Below the pieces are notes generated by a model that worked only from the letters and a program-made list of their open reading frames with translations, made no database searches and was not told the DNA's origin. 64,000 bases of DNA from Paracoccaceae bacterium (GTDB lineage: Bacteria; Pseudomonadota; Alphaproteobacteria; Rhodobacterales; Rhodobacteraceae): contig JAFGTV010000047.1 of assembly GCA_016938875.1 (NCBI GenBank), positions 38,948-102,947 on the forward strand, read 5' to 3'. Position 1 is the stretch's first letter; each line of letters begins with the position of its first letter. The position numbers were made by a program, and so were the translations under genes. Shown here piece by piece: positions 31,661 through 41,350 of the stretch.

Positions 31661-33070
31661 TCAATCGGCGCCCGCCTCGGGTTCGACATGGGCGATGCGC
31701 GCGCCCGATTTGGACGAGGTGACAACCCCCAGCGACTTGAGCTTGCGGTGCAGCGCAGATCGTTCCATCCCGACGAAATTCGCGGTGCGCGAAATGTTGC
31801 CGCCAAAGCGGTTGATCTGGGTCAGCAGGTATTCGCGCTCGAACAGTTCGCGCGCCTCGCGCAGCGGCAGCGTGGCCAGCCCGCCCGACAGCACGATGCG
31901 CCCCTCCTCGGCGGGGGTTTCGCTGGGCATCGGCAATTCGCTCGGCGCGATCGGATCGGTGCCCTCGCCCAGGATCAGCACCCGCTCGATCACGTTCTTG
32001 AGCTGGCGCACGTTGCCCGGCCAGATCATCGTCTGCAACAAGGCCTCGGCCTCTTCGCTGAGGTCACGCAGCGGCAGGCCCTGGGTCTTGTTGAACCCTT
32101 CGATGAAATGGCGGGCCAGTTCGGGAATATCCTCGCGCCGCTCCTCCAGCGCGGGCACCGCCACCGGCACCACGTTGAGACGGTGAAACAGCTCCTGGCG
32201 GAAATTTCCCGCGTCGATTTCCGCGGTCAGATCGCGGTTGGTCGACGAGATCACCCGCAGGTCGACCCGCACCTGGTCCCCGCCGCCGACGCGCTGAAAC
32301 TGTTGATCGACCAACACCCGCAGGATCTTGGACTGGGTGCCCAGCGGCATGTCCGCCACCTCGTCGAAATACAGCACCCCGCCATGGGCCTGTTCCAGCA
32401 GCCCCGGTTCGATCCCGCGTTCCGCGCTTTCGCGACCGAACAGCACCTCTTCCATGCGCTCAGGCTCGATCGAGGCGGAGTTGACGCAGACAAACGGCGC
32501 ACCGGCCCGGGTCGAATTGGCGTGGATGAACCGCGCGGCCACCTCCTTGCCGGCGCCGGCAGGGCCGGTCAGCATCACCCGGCCATTTGACTTTGTGACC
32601 TTTTCCAGGTGGGATTTCAGCGCCTTGAAGGCCGGGCTTGATCCAACCATCTCGGCCTGGGTGACATCACGCCGGCGCAGATCCTGGTTTTCCCGGCGCA
32701 GCCGAGAGGCCTCCATCGCGCGGCGGATCACCACCAGCAACTGATCGATGTTGAACGGCTTTTCGATGAAGTCATAGGCCCCTTGCTTGATCGCGGCGAC
32801 CGCGATCTCGATGTTGCCATGACCCGAAATGATGACGATCGGAATGTCGGGGTTGTCACGCTTGACGCTGGTCAGGATGTCGATGCCGTCCATCCGGCTG
32901 TCCTTGAGCCAGATATCCAGGATCATCAGCGCCGGCGGATCGGTGTTGATCTCGGCCATGCAAGCGTCGGAATTGGCCGCCAGCCGGGTCGAATAGCCCT
33001 CGTCGCGCAGGATGTCCGAGATCAGTTCGCGAATGTCGCGTTCATCGTCAACGATCAGGATATCGCTCAT
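31661..33070 (-). CDS. ntrX: Nitrogen assimilation response regulator NtrX
   Basis: A 469-residue response regulator. Receiver with Asp52 (MILDIWLKD) and Lys104 (FIEKPF); AAA+ domain with Walker A GPAGAGKE (169-176) and Walker B YFDE (about 234-237); C-terminal Fis-type HTH (GGNISRTANFVGMERSALHRKLKSLGV, residues listed in two parts: GGNISRTANFVGMERS, ALHRKLKSLGV). The sigma-54-contacting GAFTGA loop is missing: LFGRESAERGIEPGLL occupies its place. It therefore probably does not activate sigma-54 polymerase. Gap to ntrY is 3 bases. Confidence 0.95.
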   Translation of the reverse strand: MSDILIVDDERDIRELISDILRDEGYSTRLAANSDACMAEINTDPPALMILDIWLKDSRMDGIDILTSVKRDNPDIPIVIISGHGNIEIAVAAIKQGAYDFIEKPFNIDQLLVVIRRAMEASRLRRENQDLRRRDVTQAEMVGSSPAFKALKSHLEKVTKSNGRVMLTGPAGAGKEVAARFIHANSTRAGAPFVCVNSASIEPERMEEVLFGRESAERGIEPGLLEQAHGGVLYFDEVADMPLGTQSKILRVLVDQQFQRVGGGDQVRVDLRVISSTNRDLTAEIDAGNFRQELFHRLNVVPVAVPALEERREDIPELARHFIEGFNKTQGLPLRDLSEEAEALLQTMIWPGNVRQLKNVIERVLILGEGTDPIAPSELPMPSETPAEEGRIVLSGGLATLPLREARELFEREYLLTQINRFGGNISRTANFVGMERSALHRKLKSLGVVTSSKSGARIAHVEPEAGAD

Positions 33071-33073
33071 CTG

Positions 33074-35359
33074 TCACTCCCCCGAAACTGTTTCAATGGT
33101 CTTTTCGGCGCTTTTGGTCGCCCCGCCCAGGGCCAGGGGCAGTCGGATCTCGGCCATCGCGCCGCACCGTGCGCCGGGCGCAAAGGGTGCCGCGTCGCGC
33201 AAATCCAGCGTGCCACCATGTTCCTCGATGATCTTCTTGACGATTGGCAGGCCCAGCCCGGTGCCGTGATCGCGCGTCGTCACATAGGGTTCGAACAGGC
33301 GCGCGCGATCCTCGGGCAGGCCGATGCCATTGTCGGAAATCTGGATCAGACCCATTTCGTCCTCGGCCACCAGGCGCACCCGGATCTCGGGCACATGCCC
33401 GTCGGGCGCGCCTCTTTCCACCAAGGTATCAATAGCTTCTCCCGCGTTCTTGATCAGGTTCGTCAGCGCCTGGGAAATCATCGTCGGGTCCAGCTCGGCG
33501 GGCATCGCCCCGTTGGGCAAATCGGCGTCAAAGCGCACCCCCGGCTGGCCGCTTTCCTGCAACACCACCGCGTCGCGCACCAGCGCGGCCAGGTCCACCG
33601 GCTTGCGCTCGGGTTCGGGCATGCGGGCGAATTTCGAGAATTCATCAACGATGCGGCGCAGGTCGCCGGTTTGGCGCACGATCACGTCGGTATATTGGTC
33701 CAGCGCCTCGGCCTCGTCGCCGACCAGGCTGCGGAACTTGCGCTTGATGCGTTCGGCTGACAGCTGGATCGGGGTCAGCGGGTTCTTGATCTCATGCGCG
33801 ATGCGGCGGGCCACGTCGCCCCAGGCGGCCATGCGCTGGGCGGTCACCAGGTCGGTCACATCGTCAAAGGCGACCACATAGCCCTCTAGCCGGCCATCGG
33901 CGGCGCGGCGGATCGCCATGCGCACCAGCAGGTTTTCCATCTTGCCGCGCCGGATCAGGCGGATCTCTTCCTGGGCGGCGGCGCGCGGACCGGCGCGCAG
34001 CTTTTCCAACAGGGCGGCGAATTCGGGCACCGCGGCCTCCAGCGCCAGGCCGTTATCGCGGGTCTCGTCCAGTTCCAGCAGGGTCAGGGCCGAGCGGTTC
34101 ATGAATTCCACCCGCCCCTCGGCATCCAGGCCCATGACCCCCGCCGTGACCGACGACAGCACCGAATCGAACAGCCGTCGGCGCCGCTCGATCTGGCGGT
34201 TGTTGTCCAGCAGGGCATCGCGCTGTCCCTTGAGCTGTCGGGTCATCTGGTTGAAGGTCCGGCCCAGCATCGCGATCTCGTCATCGCCGGCCTCTTCGCG
34301 CACATGCACGTCCAGATCCCCCGCGCCCAGGCGCTGTGCCGCCCCCGCCAGCCGACCGATGGGGCGCGACAGACGTTCCGCGAACCACAGCCCCAGCCAG
34401 ACCGCTGCCAGGATCAGGATCGAGGCAAAGCCCAGGTACAGCAGCCCGAACTCGAACAGCACCCGACCGCGTTCGTTTTCCAGTTGCTGATACAGCCGCA
34501 CGGTTTCCTGGGTACCATCGAGCAGGTTCAACAACTCGCCATCCACGGTGCGCGAGATGTAAAGGAATCGGTCCACATAGGCGTCCAGCCGCACCAGCGC
34601 GCGGAACTCGTTATTGTCCCAATCCTCGATGATGACGGTTTCGCCATTGGCCGCGCTGGCGATGCGATCGGGCGCGGGCTGTTCGAAATCGAACAGATAA
34701 GAGCGTTCGCCGCGGGCCTGAATGTCGCCGCTGCCGTCGATGACATAGGCCTCTTTCAGGCCCCGCTGGACGCGGGACTGGGCCTGGGTCAGCAACTGGC
34801 GGACCTCGCCATCGGACAGAAAGAACGTCGCCTGCCGCGCCACGTTCAGATAGGCCGCCAGCGATTGCGCATCCGAGGCCAGGTCGCGGCGGTGTTCGTC
34901 CTCATAGGCCTCCGCGGCCGAGAGCGAGGCCCCCACCACGTTGCGCACCCGTTCGGAAAACCACCCCTCCAGCCCGATATTGATCGTCAGGCCGGCGAAC
35001 ACGGCGACCGACACCGTCGGGATCAGCGCGATCAGCGCGAACACACCGGTCAGGCGCAGGTGCAACCGCGAGCCCGCCGAGTGGCGCCGCCGGGCCGCAA
35101 TCATCCGCGCGACGCGTTGAAACACCAACGTCGCCACCATCAGCGCATAGACCAGGTCCGCCAGCAGAACCGTGCGCAACCCGTGCGAACTGGCCCCCTG
35201 GTCCAGCGGCCCGAGCAACAGGAACGTGGCGATGGCCAGAACCGGCCCCAGCACCACCAGGCCCAGCGTGGCGACATTCTGCACGCGCCGCGTCGGACGC
35301 CACTGCAAAAGCCGCTCTACGGCCGACCTGCCCGTGGGGCTTGGCACTGCTTGCCTCAT
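33074..35359 (-). CDS. ntrY: Nitrogen-related sensor histidine kinase NtrY
   Basis: A 761-residue membrane sensor. N-terminal helices (VLGPVLAIATFLLLGP and others), a periplasmic sensor region, HAMP linker (RLSRPIGRLAGAAQRLGAGD), PAS-like segment (VMGLDAEGRVEFMNRSA), HisKA with [20 protein letters not shown], and HATPase with N/G boxes (NLIKNAGEAI, DNGIGLP, GTGLGLPIVKKI). It phosphorylates NtrX and is linked to redox and nitrogen control in related bacteria. It lies 88 bases after ntrC. Confidence 0.95.
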   Translation of the reverse strand: MRQAVPSPTGRSAVERLLQWRPTRRVQNVATLGLVVLGPVLAIATFLLLGPLDQGASSHGLRTVLLADLVYALMVATLVFQRVARMIAARRRHSAGSRLHLRLTGVFALIALIPTVSVAVFAGLTINIGLEGWFSERVRNVVGASLSAAEAYEDEHRRDLASDAQSLAAYLNVARQATFFLSDGEVRQLLTQAQSRVQRGLKEAYVIDGSGDIQARGERSYLFDFEQPAPDRIASAANGETVIIEDWDNNEFRALVRLDAYVDRFLYISRTVDGELLNLLDGTQETVRLYQQLENERGRVLFEFGLLYLGFASILILAAVWLGLWFAERLSRPIGRLAGAAQRLGAGDLDVHVREEAGDDEIAMLGRTFNQMTRQLKGQRDALLDNNRQIERRRRLFDSVLSSVTAGVMGLDAEGRVEFMNRSALTLLELDETRDNGLALEAAVPEFAALLEKLRAGPRAAAQEEIRLIRRGKMENLLVRMAIRRAADGRLEGYVVAFDDVTDLVTAQRMAAWGDVARRIAHEIKNPLTPIQLSAERIKRKFRSLVGDEAEALDQYTDVIVRQTGDLRRIVDEFSKFARMPEPERKPVDLAALVRDAVVLQESGQPGVRFDADLPNGAMPAELDPTMISQALTNLIKNAGEAIDTLVERGAPDGHVPEIRVRLVAEDEMGLIQISDNGIGLPEDRARLFEPYVTTRDHGTGLGLPIVKKIIEEHGGTLDLRDAAPFAPGARCGAMAEIRLPLALGGATKSAEKTIETVSGE

Positions 35360-35447
35360 GTTCTGCGCCGCAATTGCGCGGCTGTTTCCCAGGCGCGCGG
35401 ACGTCCCAAGACGACCTGCGGCCCAATGGCCACGCGCTGTTGCGAAT

Positions 35448-36818
35448 TTACATCAACTTGCGGCGCCGAGTCACGCGAATATCCAGATCGGTGATCTTTT
35501 TTCGCAAGGTATTGCGGTTGATCCCCAAGAGATCGGCACATTTGGCCTGATTGCCGCCGGTTGCGTCCAGCGCGATCTCGATCAACGGCATCTCTACCTC
35601 GCGCAGGATCCGGGTATACAGGCCGGGCGATGGCAACACCCCGCCATGCAGGTCGAAATAGCGGCGCAGGTGCTTGGCGACCGAGGCCGACAGCTTTTCG
35701 CCATCGCCCCCGCCTACCAACGGCTCGATCTCGGGCTGGTTGCCCAGCACCGCCTCGACCTCGGATCGGGTGATCACCTCTTCGGGGCTGGTGACGGCCA
35801 AGCGGCGGATGGTGTGTTCCAGCTGGCGCACGTTGCCCGGCCAGCTGTAGGCGCGGATCAGGTCCATCGCGTCATCCGACAGCCGCCGCGCGGGAATGCC
35901 GTCGCGTTCGGCGCGGGCCAGGAAATGCGCGGCCAGCAGCGGAATGTCGTCCACCCGTTCGCGCAGGCTGGGCACCGCGACGCTGACCCCGCCCAGGCGA
36001 TAGAACAGGTCCTGGCGGAACACCCCCGCCTCCATCCGGGCCATCAGGTCGGTCTGGCTGGTGGCCATCACCCGCGGCGCGCTGTCGGAAAAACTGTCCA
36101 GCATCCGCACGATGCGCGCCTGGGCCTCTTCGCCCAGGTCCGCCACCTCGTCGAACAGGATCGAGCCGCCGCGCGCCCGCGCCATCAGTGCCGAGGGGCC
36201 ATCGGCCCCCTCCAGGTCACTGGCCGTGGCGATCACGAAAGGCAGGTTGCGCCGGTCGGAAAAGTCATGGATCGCGCGCGCGATCAGCGATTTTCCGGTG
36301 CCCGATTCCCCGGTGATCAGCACCGGCAGATCGGCATTCATCACCCGCGCCACCAGCCGGTACAGCGCCTGCATCTGCGGTGTGCGCCCGACCAGCGGCA
36401 GTTCGTCCTCTTCGCCCGGCGGGGCAGAGCCGACCCGCGACGCCGGCGCGCGGCGCTTGGTTTCCAGCGCGCGCGCGGCCCGTTTCATCAGGTCGGGCAG
36501 GTCGAACGGTTTGGGCAGATAGTCATAGGCATCGGCCTCGGCGGCCTGGATCGCGGTCATGATGGTATTTTGCGCCGAGATCACGATCACCGGCAGGCCG
36601 GGCCGTTCCTGGCCGATCTTGGGCAGCATCTCCAGCCCGTTGCCATCGGGCATGATCACGTCCGAGATCACCAGATCCCCCTTGCCCTCGCCCACCCAGC
36701 GCATCAGCGTCGTCAGCGAAGAGGTCGCGTGAACCTTGCACCCCGCCCGGGTCAGCGCCTGGGTCAGCACCGTGCGGATCGTGCGATCGTCATCGGCGAC
36801 AAGAACGGTTCCGTCCAT
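35448..36818 (-). CDS. ntrC: Nitrogen regulation response regulator NtrC (sigma-70-type)
   Basis: A 456-residue NtrC. Receiver Asp53 ([11 protein letters not shown]) and Lys104 (YLPKPFD); AAA+ core with GESGTGKS at 171-178 and Walker B ILFDE ending at 225; Fis-type HTH at the C-end ([21 protein letters not shown]). The Walker A to B distance is about 46 residues, shorter than in enteric NtrC, and the GAFTGA loop is absent. This matches the Rhodobacter capsulatus NtrC, which activates the sigma-70 polymerase. 4-base gap to ntrB. Confidence 0.96.
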   Translation of the reverse strand: MDGTVLVADDDRTIRTVLTQALTRAGCKVHATSSLTTLMRWVGEGKGDLVISDVIMPDGNGLEMLPKIGQERPGLPVIVISAQNTIMTAIQAAEADAYDYLPKPFDLPDLMKRAARALETKRRAPASRVGSAPPGEEDELPLVGRTPQMQALYRLVARVMNADLPVLITGESGTGKSLIARAIHDFSDRRNLPFVIATASDLEGADGPSALMARARGGSILFDEVADLGEEAQARIVRMLDSFSDSAPRVMATSQTDLMARMEAGVFRQDLFYRLGGVSVAVPSLRERVDDIPLLAAHFLARAERDGIPARRLSDDAMDLIRAYSWPGNVRQLEHTIRRLAVTSPEEVITRSEVEAVLGNQPEIEPLVGGGDGEKLSASVAKHLRRYFDLHGGVLPSPGLYTRILREVEMPLIEIALDATGGNQAKCADLLGINRNTLRKKITDLDIRVTRRRKLM

Positions 36819-36822
36819 CGTT

Positions 36823-37896
36823 TCAGTCCTCTTCCAGTTTGGGCGCCACGGGCAGCGACAGGCGGAACACGGTGCGCCCGGGCACCGAATCCACCGCGAT
36901 CCAGCCGCCGTGATCCGAAATGATCTTGGACACCAACGCCAGGCCCAGCCCGGTGCCGTTCTCGCGCCCGGACACGAAGGGCTCAAAGATGTCGGCAGCG
37001 ATTTCCGGGGCCAGGCCCGGGCCATCGTCGATGATCTCGACCTGGAGCGGCACCGCCCCGCCCGACCCGTCGGGATGGCGCAGCCGCAGCGACAGATCAT
37101 AGAACGTGTGCAAGGTGATCGTGCCGCCCGCCGGACCCGCGGCCTGGGCGGCGTTGCGGATCAGGTTGATGAACACCTGGATCAACTGGTCGCCATCGGC
37201 CCAGGTCGGCGGCAGCGAGGGGTCGTAATCCTCTTCGATGCGCATATTGGCGGCAAAGCCGACCATCGCCGATTTGCGCGCCCGGTCCAGCAGGTCGTGG
37301 ATGTTCACCGCCTTGCAGGCCGGGGGGCGCAGATTTCCAAACTGCTCCACCTGGTCCAGCAGCTTTACGATGCGGCGGCTTTCGGCGACGATCAGGTCGG
37401 TCATCTCCAGGTCGCCATTGCTCAGGTTCATCGACAGCAGTTGCGCCGCCCCGGTGATCCCGGCCAGCGGGTTCTTGATTTCATGGGCCAGCATCTCGGC
37501 CATGCCGATGGCCGATTTCGCCGCCGATTTCACCGAATGCGACCGCCCCAGCCGCCCGGCGATCTCGCGCGGGCTGACCAGCAACAGCACATGCCCCGCC
37601 GCGTCGTTCATCGGCGCGATCTGGATATTGCATTCCACCGGTGCCTTGGTGCCCGCGCTGACATCAACATCGTTGATGAACAGCGCCGCGTGGTTGGCCC
37701 GCACCCGGGCAAAGGCATCGTCCAGCGGAGCGGCGACCGCCAGGCGGTCGAACACCGGGGTGTCACGCAGCGCCTTGATGGTGGAATTGACGAAAATCTC
37801 TGCCGCGGGGTTGATCGCGGCGATCTTGTCCTCGGCATCCAGCAGAAAGGCCGGGATCGGCAGCGCGGTCCAGATCGCGTCATGCTCCAGCGTCAT
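36823..37896 (-). CDS. ntrB: Nitrogen regulation sensor kinase NtrB
   Basis: A 357-residue cytoplasmic sensor kinase/phosphatase for NtrC, controlled by PII. PAS domain at about 5-110; phosphorylated His138 in [19 protein letters not shown] site blocks [43 protein letters not shown] 37896 overlaps the dusB stop as ATGA, so translation is coupled to dusB (nifR3-ntrBC order). Confidence 0.96.
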   Translation of the reverse strand: MTLEHDAIWTALPIPAFLLDAEDKIAAINPAAEIFVNSTIKALRDTPVFDRLAVAAPLDDAFARVRANHAALFINDVDVSAGTKAPVECNIQIAPMNDAAGHVLLLVSPREIAGRLGRSHSVKSAAKSAIGMAEMLAHEIKNPLAGITGAAQLLSMNLSNGDLEMTDLIVAESRRIVKLLDQVEQFGNLRPPACKAVNIHDLLDRARKSAMVGFAANMRIEEDYDPSLPPTWADGDQLIQVFINLIRNAAQAAGPAGGTITLHTFYDLSLRLRHPDGSGGAVPLQVEIIDDGPGLAPEIAADIFEPFVSGRENGTGLGLALVSKIISDHGGWIAVDSVPGRTVFRLSLPVAPKLEED

Positions 37897-38885
37897 GCGG
37901 CAACCTTTCCGGCATTGGCGCACAGCGCCTGGTCCAGCAGCGCCAGCACCCGGCCCGGTTCGCGGGCGGTCAGCACGGCGCGACGCAGCTCCGACGCGGT
38001 GGCGGCGTGATCCATGTACCAGCCCAGATGCTTGCGCGCGACGCGCAGGCCCAGATCGCGGCCGTAGAAATCCAGCATCGCCGCATAGTGACCGGCGACC
38101 ATGTCGACCAGCGCAGCGCCCGACGGTGCATCCGGCACCGCGCGCCCGGCAATCCTCGCGGCGATCTGCGCCAAGAGCCAGGGCCGTCCCTGCGCCCCGC
38201 GCCCCACCATCACCCCATCGGCCCCCGACTGGGCCAGCGCGCGCAGCGCCGTGGCCCCGTCCACGATGTCGCCATTGGCGATCACCGGCACCGTGACCGC
38301 CCGCTTGACCGCCGCGATCGCGGCCCAGTCGGCCCGGCCCTTGTAGAACTGACAGCGGGTGCGGCCATGCACGGTGATCAGGCACACCCCGGCCTCCTGC
38401 GCCCGGCGGGCCAGGTCGGGGGCGTTCAGCAGATCGTCATCCCAGCCCAGGCGCATCTTCAGCGTGACCGGCACATCGACCGCGCCCACCACCGCCTCGA
38501 TCAGCGTCAGCGCCCGGTCGGGATCGCGCATCAGCGCCGAGCCCGACAGACCGCCAACCACCCGTTTCGCCGGGCAGCCCATGTTGATGTCGATGATCCG
38601 CGCGCCCTGATCGGCCACCATGCGCGCCGCGCGCGCCATCCAGACCGGATCGCGCCCGGCCAGTTGCACCGCCGTCATGCCCCCCGTGCCATCCAGACCC
38701 AGCGCCGCGCGCCCGCGCACGCCCGGCTTGGCCTGGACCATTTCCTGGCTCGCGACCATTTCCGACACGACCAGGCCCGCGCCAAAGCCCGCGACCAGCT
38801 GGCGCATCGGCAGGTCCGTGATCCCGGCCATCGGGGCCAGGAAAACCGGGGATTCCAGGGTGATGTTTGCCACCTGAATGGACAA
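37893..38885 (-). CDS. dusB: tRNA-dihydrouridine synthase DusB (NifR3)
   Basis: A 330-residue FMN-dependent TIM-barrel enzyme reducing uridine to dihydrouridine in tRNA D-loops. APMAGITDLPMRQL (FMN loop), NMGCPAKRV (catalytic Cys), ITVHGRTRCQFYKG, ANGDIVDG and GRGAQGRPW are all family blocks. The likely start is TTG 38885, with AAGGAT 8 bases upstream; GTG 38873 is the alternative. First gene of the nitrogen cluster; historically nifR3 in Rhodobacter. Confidence 0.95.
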   Translation of the reverse strand: MSIQVANITLESPVFLAPMAGITDLPMRQLVAGFGAGLVVSEMVASQEMVQAKPGVRGRAALGLDGTGGMTAVQLAGRDPVWMARAARMVADQGARIIDINMGCPAKRVVGGLSGSALMRDPDRALTLIEAVVGAVDVPVTLKMRLGWDDDLLNAPDLARRAQEAGVCLITVHGRTRCQFYKGRADWAAIAAVKRAVTVPVIANGDIVDGATALRALAQSGADGVMVGRGAQGRPWLLAQIAARIAGRAVPDAPSGAALVDMVAGHYAAMLDFYGRDLGLRVARKHLGWYMDHAATASELRRAVLTAREPGRVLALLDQALCANAGKVAA

Positions 38886-39075
38886 ATGATTAATCCTTGT
38901 GCACTTGCCCCGGGTCTAGCCCGCCCTCTTGGAAATGGCAATCGAACGCGCCGCGGCCGCAAAGATCAAAATGGCGTTTGCCTAAATTTTAGGCGCACCC
39001 CACCGGCAGTTTGCCCCATTGCCCCGCATCCCCGCCGCGCCTAAACAAAACCGAAAGCGGGCCAAAGAGGCATCC

Positions 39076-40224
39076 ATGACAGTCACGGCGATCATCGTGG
39101 CCGCAGGGCGCGGCACCCGGGCAGGCGGCGACCGGCCCAAGCAGTATCAACCCCTGATGGGGCGCGCGGTGCTGGCGCGCACGATCGCGGCGCTGGCCGG
39201 GCATCCGCGTATCGGGGCGCTGGTGGCGGTGCTGCACCCGCAGGATGATGCCATGTTCGCCGAGGCGATGGCGGGCCTGTCGATCCCGGTCACCGTGGTG
39301 CCGGGCGGGGCGACGCGCGATGCCTCGGTCCAGGCGGGCCTGGCGGCGGTTGCGGATGGCACGGACCGGGTCTTGATCCATGATGGCGCGCGCCCGCTGG
39401 TATCGGTGGCGCTGATCGACCGGGTGATCGACGCGCTGGCCGACACGCCGGGCGCGGCCCCTGCCCTGCCGGTCACCGATGCGCTGTGGCGCGGGGCCGG
39501 GGGCCGGGTCGCCGCACCGCACCCGCGCGACGGGCTTTACCGGGCGCAGACCCCCCAGGGGTTCCGGCTGGAGGCGATCCGCGCCGCCCATGCCGCCCAC
39601 CCCGGCGGGGCCGCCGACGATGTCGAGGTGGCGCTGGCCGCAGGGCTTGACGTGGCCATCGTCGAGGGGGATGAGGACAATCTGAAAATCACCCATCCGG
39701 GGGATTTCGCCCGCGCCGCGCGGGTGCTGCGGGAGAGAGAAGAGATGGACATTCGCACCGGCAACGGCTTCGACGTGCATGCCTTCTGTGAAGGGGACGG
39801 GGTGATCCTGTGCGGGGTCAAGGTGCCCCATGACAAGGCGCTCAAGGGGCATTCGGATGCCGATGTGGGCATGCATGCGGTCACGGACGCGCTCTATGGG
39901 GCGCTGGCGGATGGCGATATCGGCCAGCATTTCCCGCCCTCCGATCCCCAGTGGAAGGGGGCGGCCAGCGACATTTTCCTCAAACACGCGGTGGGCCGGG
40001 TCGCCGCACGCGGCTATCGCATCGCCAATGCCGATGTCACGCTGATCTGTGAACGACCCAAGATCGGCCCCGTCGCGGCGGCGATGCGCGCCGAAATGGC
40101 CGCGCTGATGGGGATCGAGATCGACCGGATGAGCGTCAAGGCCACGACCTCCGAACAGCTGGGCTTTACCGGCCGCGAAGAGGGCATCGCGGCGCTGGCC
40201 ACCGTCACGTTGATCCGCACATGA
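39076..40224 (+). CDS. ispDF: Bifunctional IspD/IspF of the MEP isoprenoid pathway
   Basis: A 382-residue fusion. Residues 1-223 are IspD, MEP cytidylyltransferase ([28 protein letters not shown]). Residues 224-382 are IspF, MECDP synthase ([14 protein letters not shown] with metal-binding Asp/His, [33 protein letters not shown]). They catalyse two non-adjacent steps to isopentenyl diphosphate. Such fusions are normal in alphaproteobacteria. The 190 bp to dusB hold a divergent promoter region. The stop overlaps pgpA by 4 bases. Confidence 0.96.
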   Translation: MTVTAIIVAAGRGTRAGGDRPKQYQPLMGRAVLARTIAALAGHPRIGALVAVLHPQDDAMFAEAMAGLSIPVTVVPGGATRDASVQAGLAAVADGTDRVLIHDGARPLVSVALIDRVIDALADTPGAAPALPVTDALWRGAGGRVAAPHPRDGLYRAQTPQGFRLEAIRAAHAAHPGGAADDVEVALAAGLDVAIVEGDEDNLKITHPGDFARAARVLREREEMDIRTGNGFDVHAFCEGDGVILCGVKVPHDKALKGHSDADVGMHAVTDALYGALADGDIGQHFPPSDPQWKGAASDIFLKHAVGRVAARGYRIANADVTLICERPKIGPVAAAMRAEMAALMGIEIDRMSVKATTSEQLGFTGREEGIAALATVTLIRT

Positions 40225-40709
40225 GCCGGTTCATCGCCACCGCCTTTGGGGTGGGCTACCTGCGCCCGGCACCGGGCACCTGGGGCTCGCTGGCGGCGCT
40301 GCCGCTGTTCTGGGCGCTGCATGTGCTGGGCGGGCCGCTGGTCTGCGTGGCGGCCGTCGTGGTGGTCACGCTGCTGGGCTGGTGGGCGGTCGGGGCGGCC
40401 ACCACGGGGGCCGAGGATCCCGATCGCAGCGAATATGTCATCGACGAGGTGGCGGGGATGTGGATCGCGTTGATGCCGCTGTCGTTCGGGGCGGCGTCCA
40501 ACGGGGTGGACCTGCTGGCGCTGTGGCCCGGTTGGATCGCGGCCTTTCTGGGGTTCCGGCTGTTCGATATCTGGAAGCCCGGCCCCATCGGCTGGGCCGA
40601 CCGGCGCAAGACCGCGCTGGGGGTGATGCTGGACGATGTCTTTGCCGGGATCGCCGCGGGGATCGTGGTGCTTGCGCTGGCCGCGTTCTGGCATATCGTG
40701 GTGATGTGA
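40221..40709 (+). CDS. pgpA: Phosphatidylglycerophosphatase A
   Basis: A 162-residue membrane phosphatase converting phosphatidylglycerophosphate to phosphatidylglycerol. [20 protein letters not shown] at the N-terminus and [13 protein letters not shown] are the PgpA signatures; [13 protein letters not shown] follows, and three or four hydrophobic segments are visible. Coupled on both sides by 4-base overlaps (ispDF before, cinA after). Confidence 0.94.
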   Translation: MSRFIATAFGVGYLRPAPGTWGSLAALPLFWALHVLGGPLVCVAAVVVVTLLGWWAVGAATTGAEDPDRSEYVIDEVAGMWIALMPLSFGAASNGVDLLALWPGWIAAFLGFRLFDIWKPGPIGWADRRKTALGVMLDDVFAGIAAGIVVLALAAFWHIVVM

Positions 40710-41188
40710 CCCACGCAGCAGACCACCTTGTGCGGCTGGCCCGCGCGCATGATACCGTGATCGCCACCGCCGAGAGCTGCACCGGCGGGATGATCGCGGC
40801 CGCGATCACCGATGTGCCCGGCTCTTCGCGGATCTTTGATCGTGGGTTCGTGACCTATTCCAACGCCGCGAAACAGGCCATGCTGGGGGTGCGCGCCGCG
40901 ACCCTGGCGGCCCATGGCGCGGTCTCGCAAGAGGTCGCGCTGGAAATGGCCGCAGGCGCGCTGTCCCGGTCCGATGCCAACCTGGCGGTCGCGGTGACCG
41001 GCATTGCCGGCCCCGGCGGGTCCGATCACAAGCCCGAGGGACGGGTCTGCTTTGCCCTGGCCCGCAGCGGTGAATCGCCCAGGGCCGAGACGGTCGAGTT
41101 CGGCGCGCTGGGCCGCGACCGGGTGCGCGCCGCGGCGACCGCGCATGCGCTGGCGCTGCTGACCGGGGCGCTGGCCTCGGAATCCTGA
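40706..41188 (+). CDS. CinA C-terminal family nicotinamide-nucleotide amidohydrolase
   Basis: A 160-residue PncC-type enzyme that deamidates nicotinamide mononucleotide to nicotinate mononucleotide in NAD recycling. [49 protein letters not shown], and the Arg-rich [10 protein letters not shown] end are diagnostic. Only the CinA C-terminal domain is present, as in many proteobacteria. It begins at GTG 40706, overlapping the pgpA stop. Confidence 0.9.
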   Translation: MTHAADHLVRLARAHDTVIATAESCTGGMIAAAITDVPGSSRIFDRGFVTYSNAAKQAMLGVRAATLAAHGAVSQEVALEMAAGALSRSDANLAVAVTGIAGPGGSDHKPEGRVCFALARSGESPRAETVEFGALGRDRVRAAATAHALALLTGALASES

Positions 41189-41350
41189 AGCGCGCCATTT
41201 ACGGGCATTTCGCGCAATTCGCGCCCATTTTCGCGTCACTTTGCAAAATGCCCAGCCTTTAGGCCCTGATTCGCGCCGCTGCCGCTTTTCTTGGCGCGCC
41301 GGAGCCGGTTCAACCCCCGCCAATTCGCAACCCATCGAAAGGGACGAGGG

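Noticed and set aside
41189..41350. An NtrC binding site or -24/-12 promoter before amtB
   Set aside because: Only loose CGCC/GCG repeats are visible; no GG-N10-GC element spaced to the gene. Not strong enough to list.
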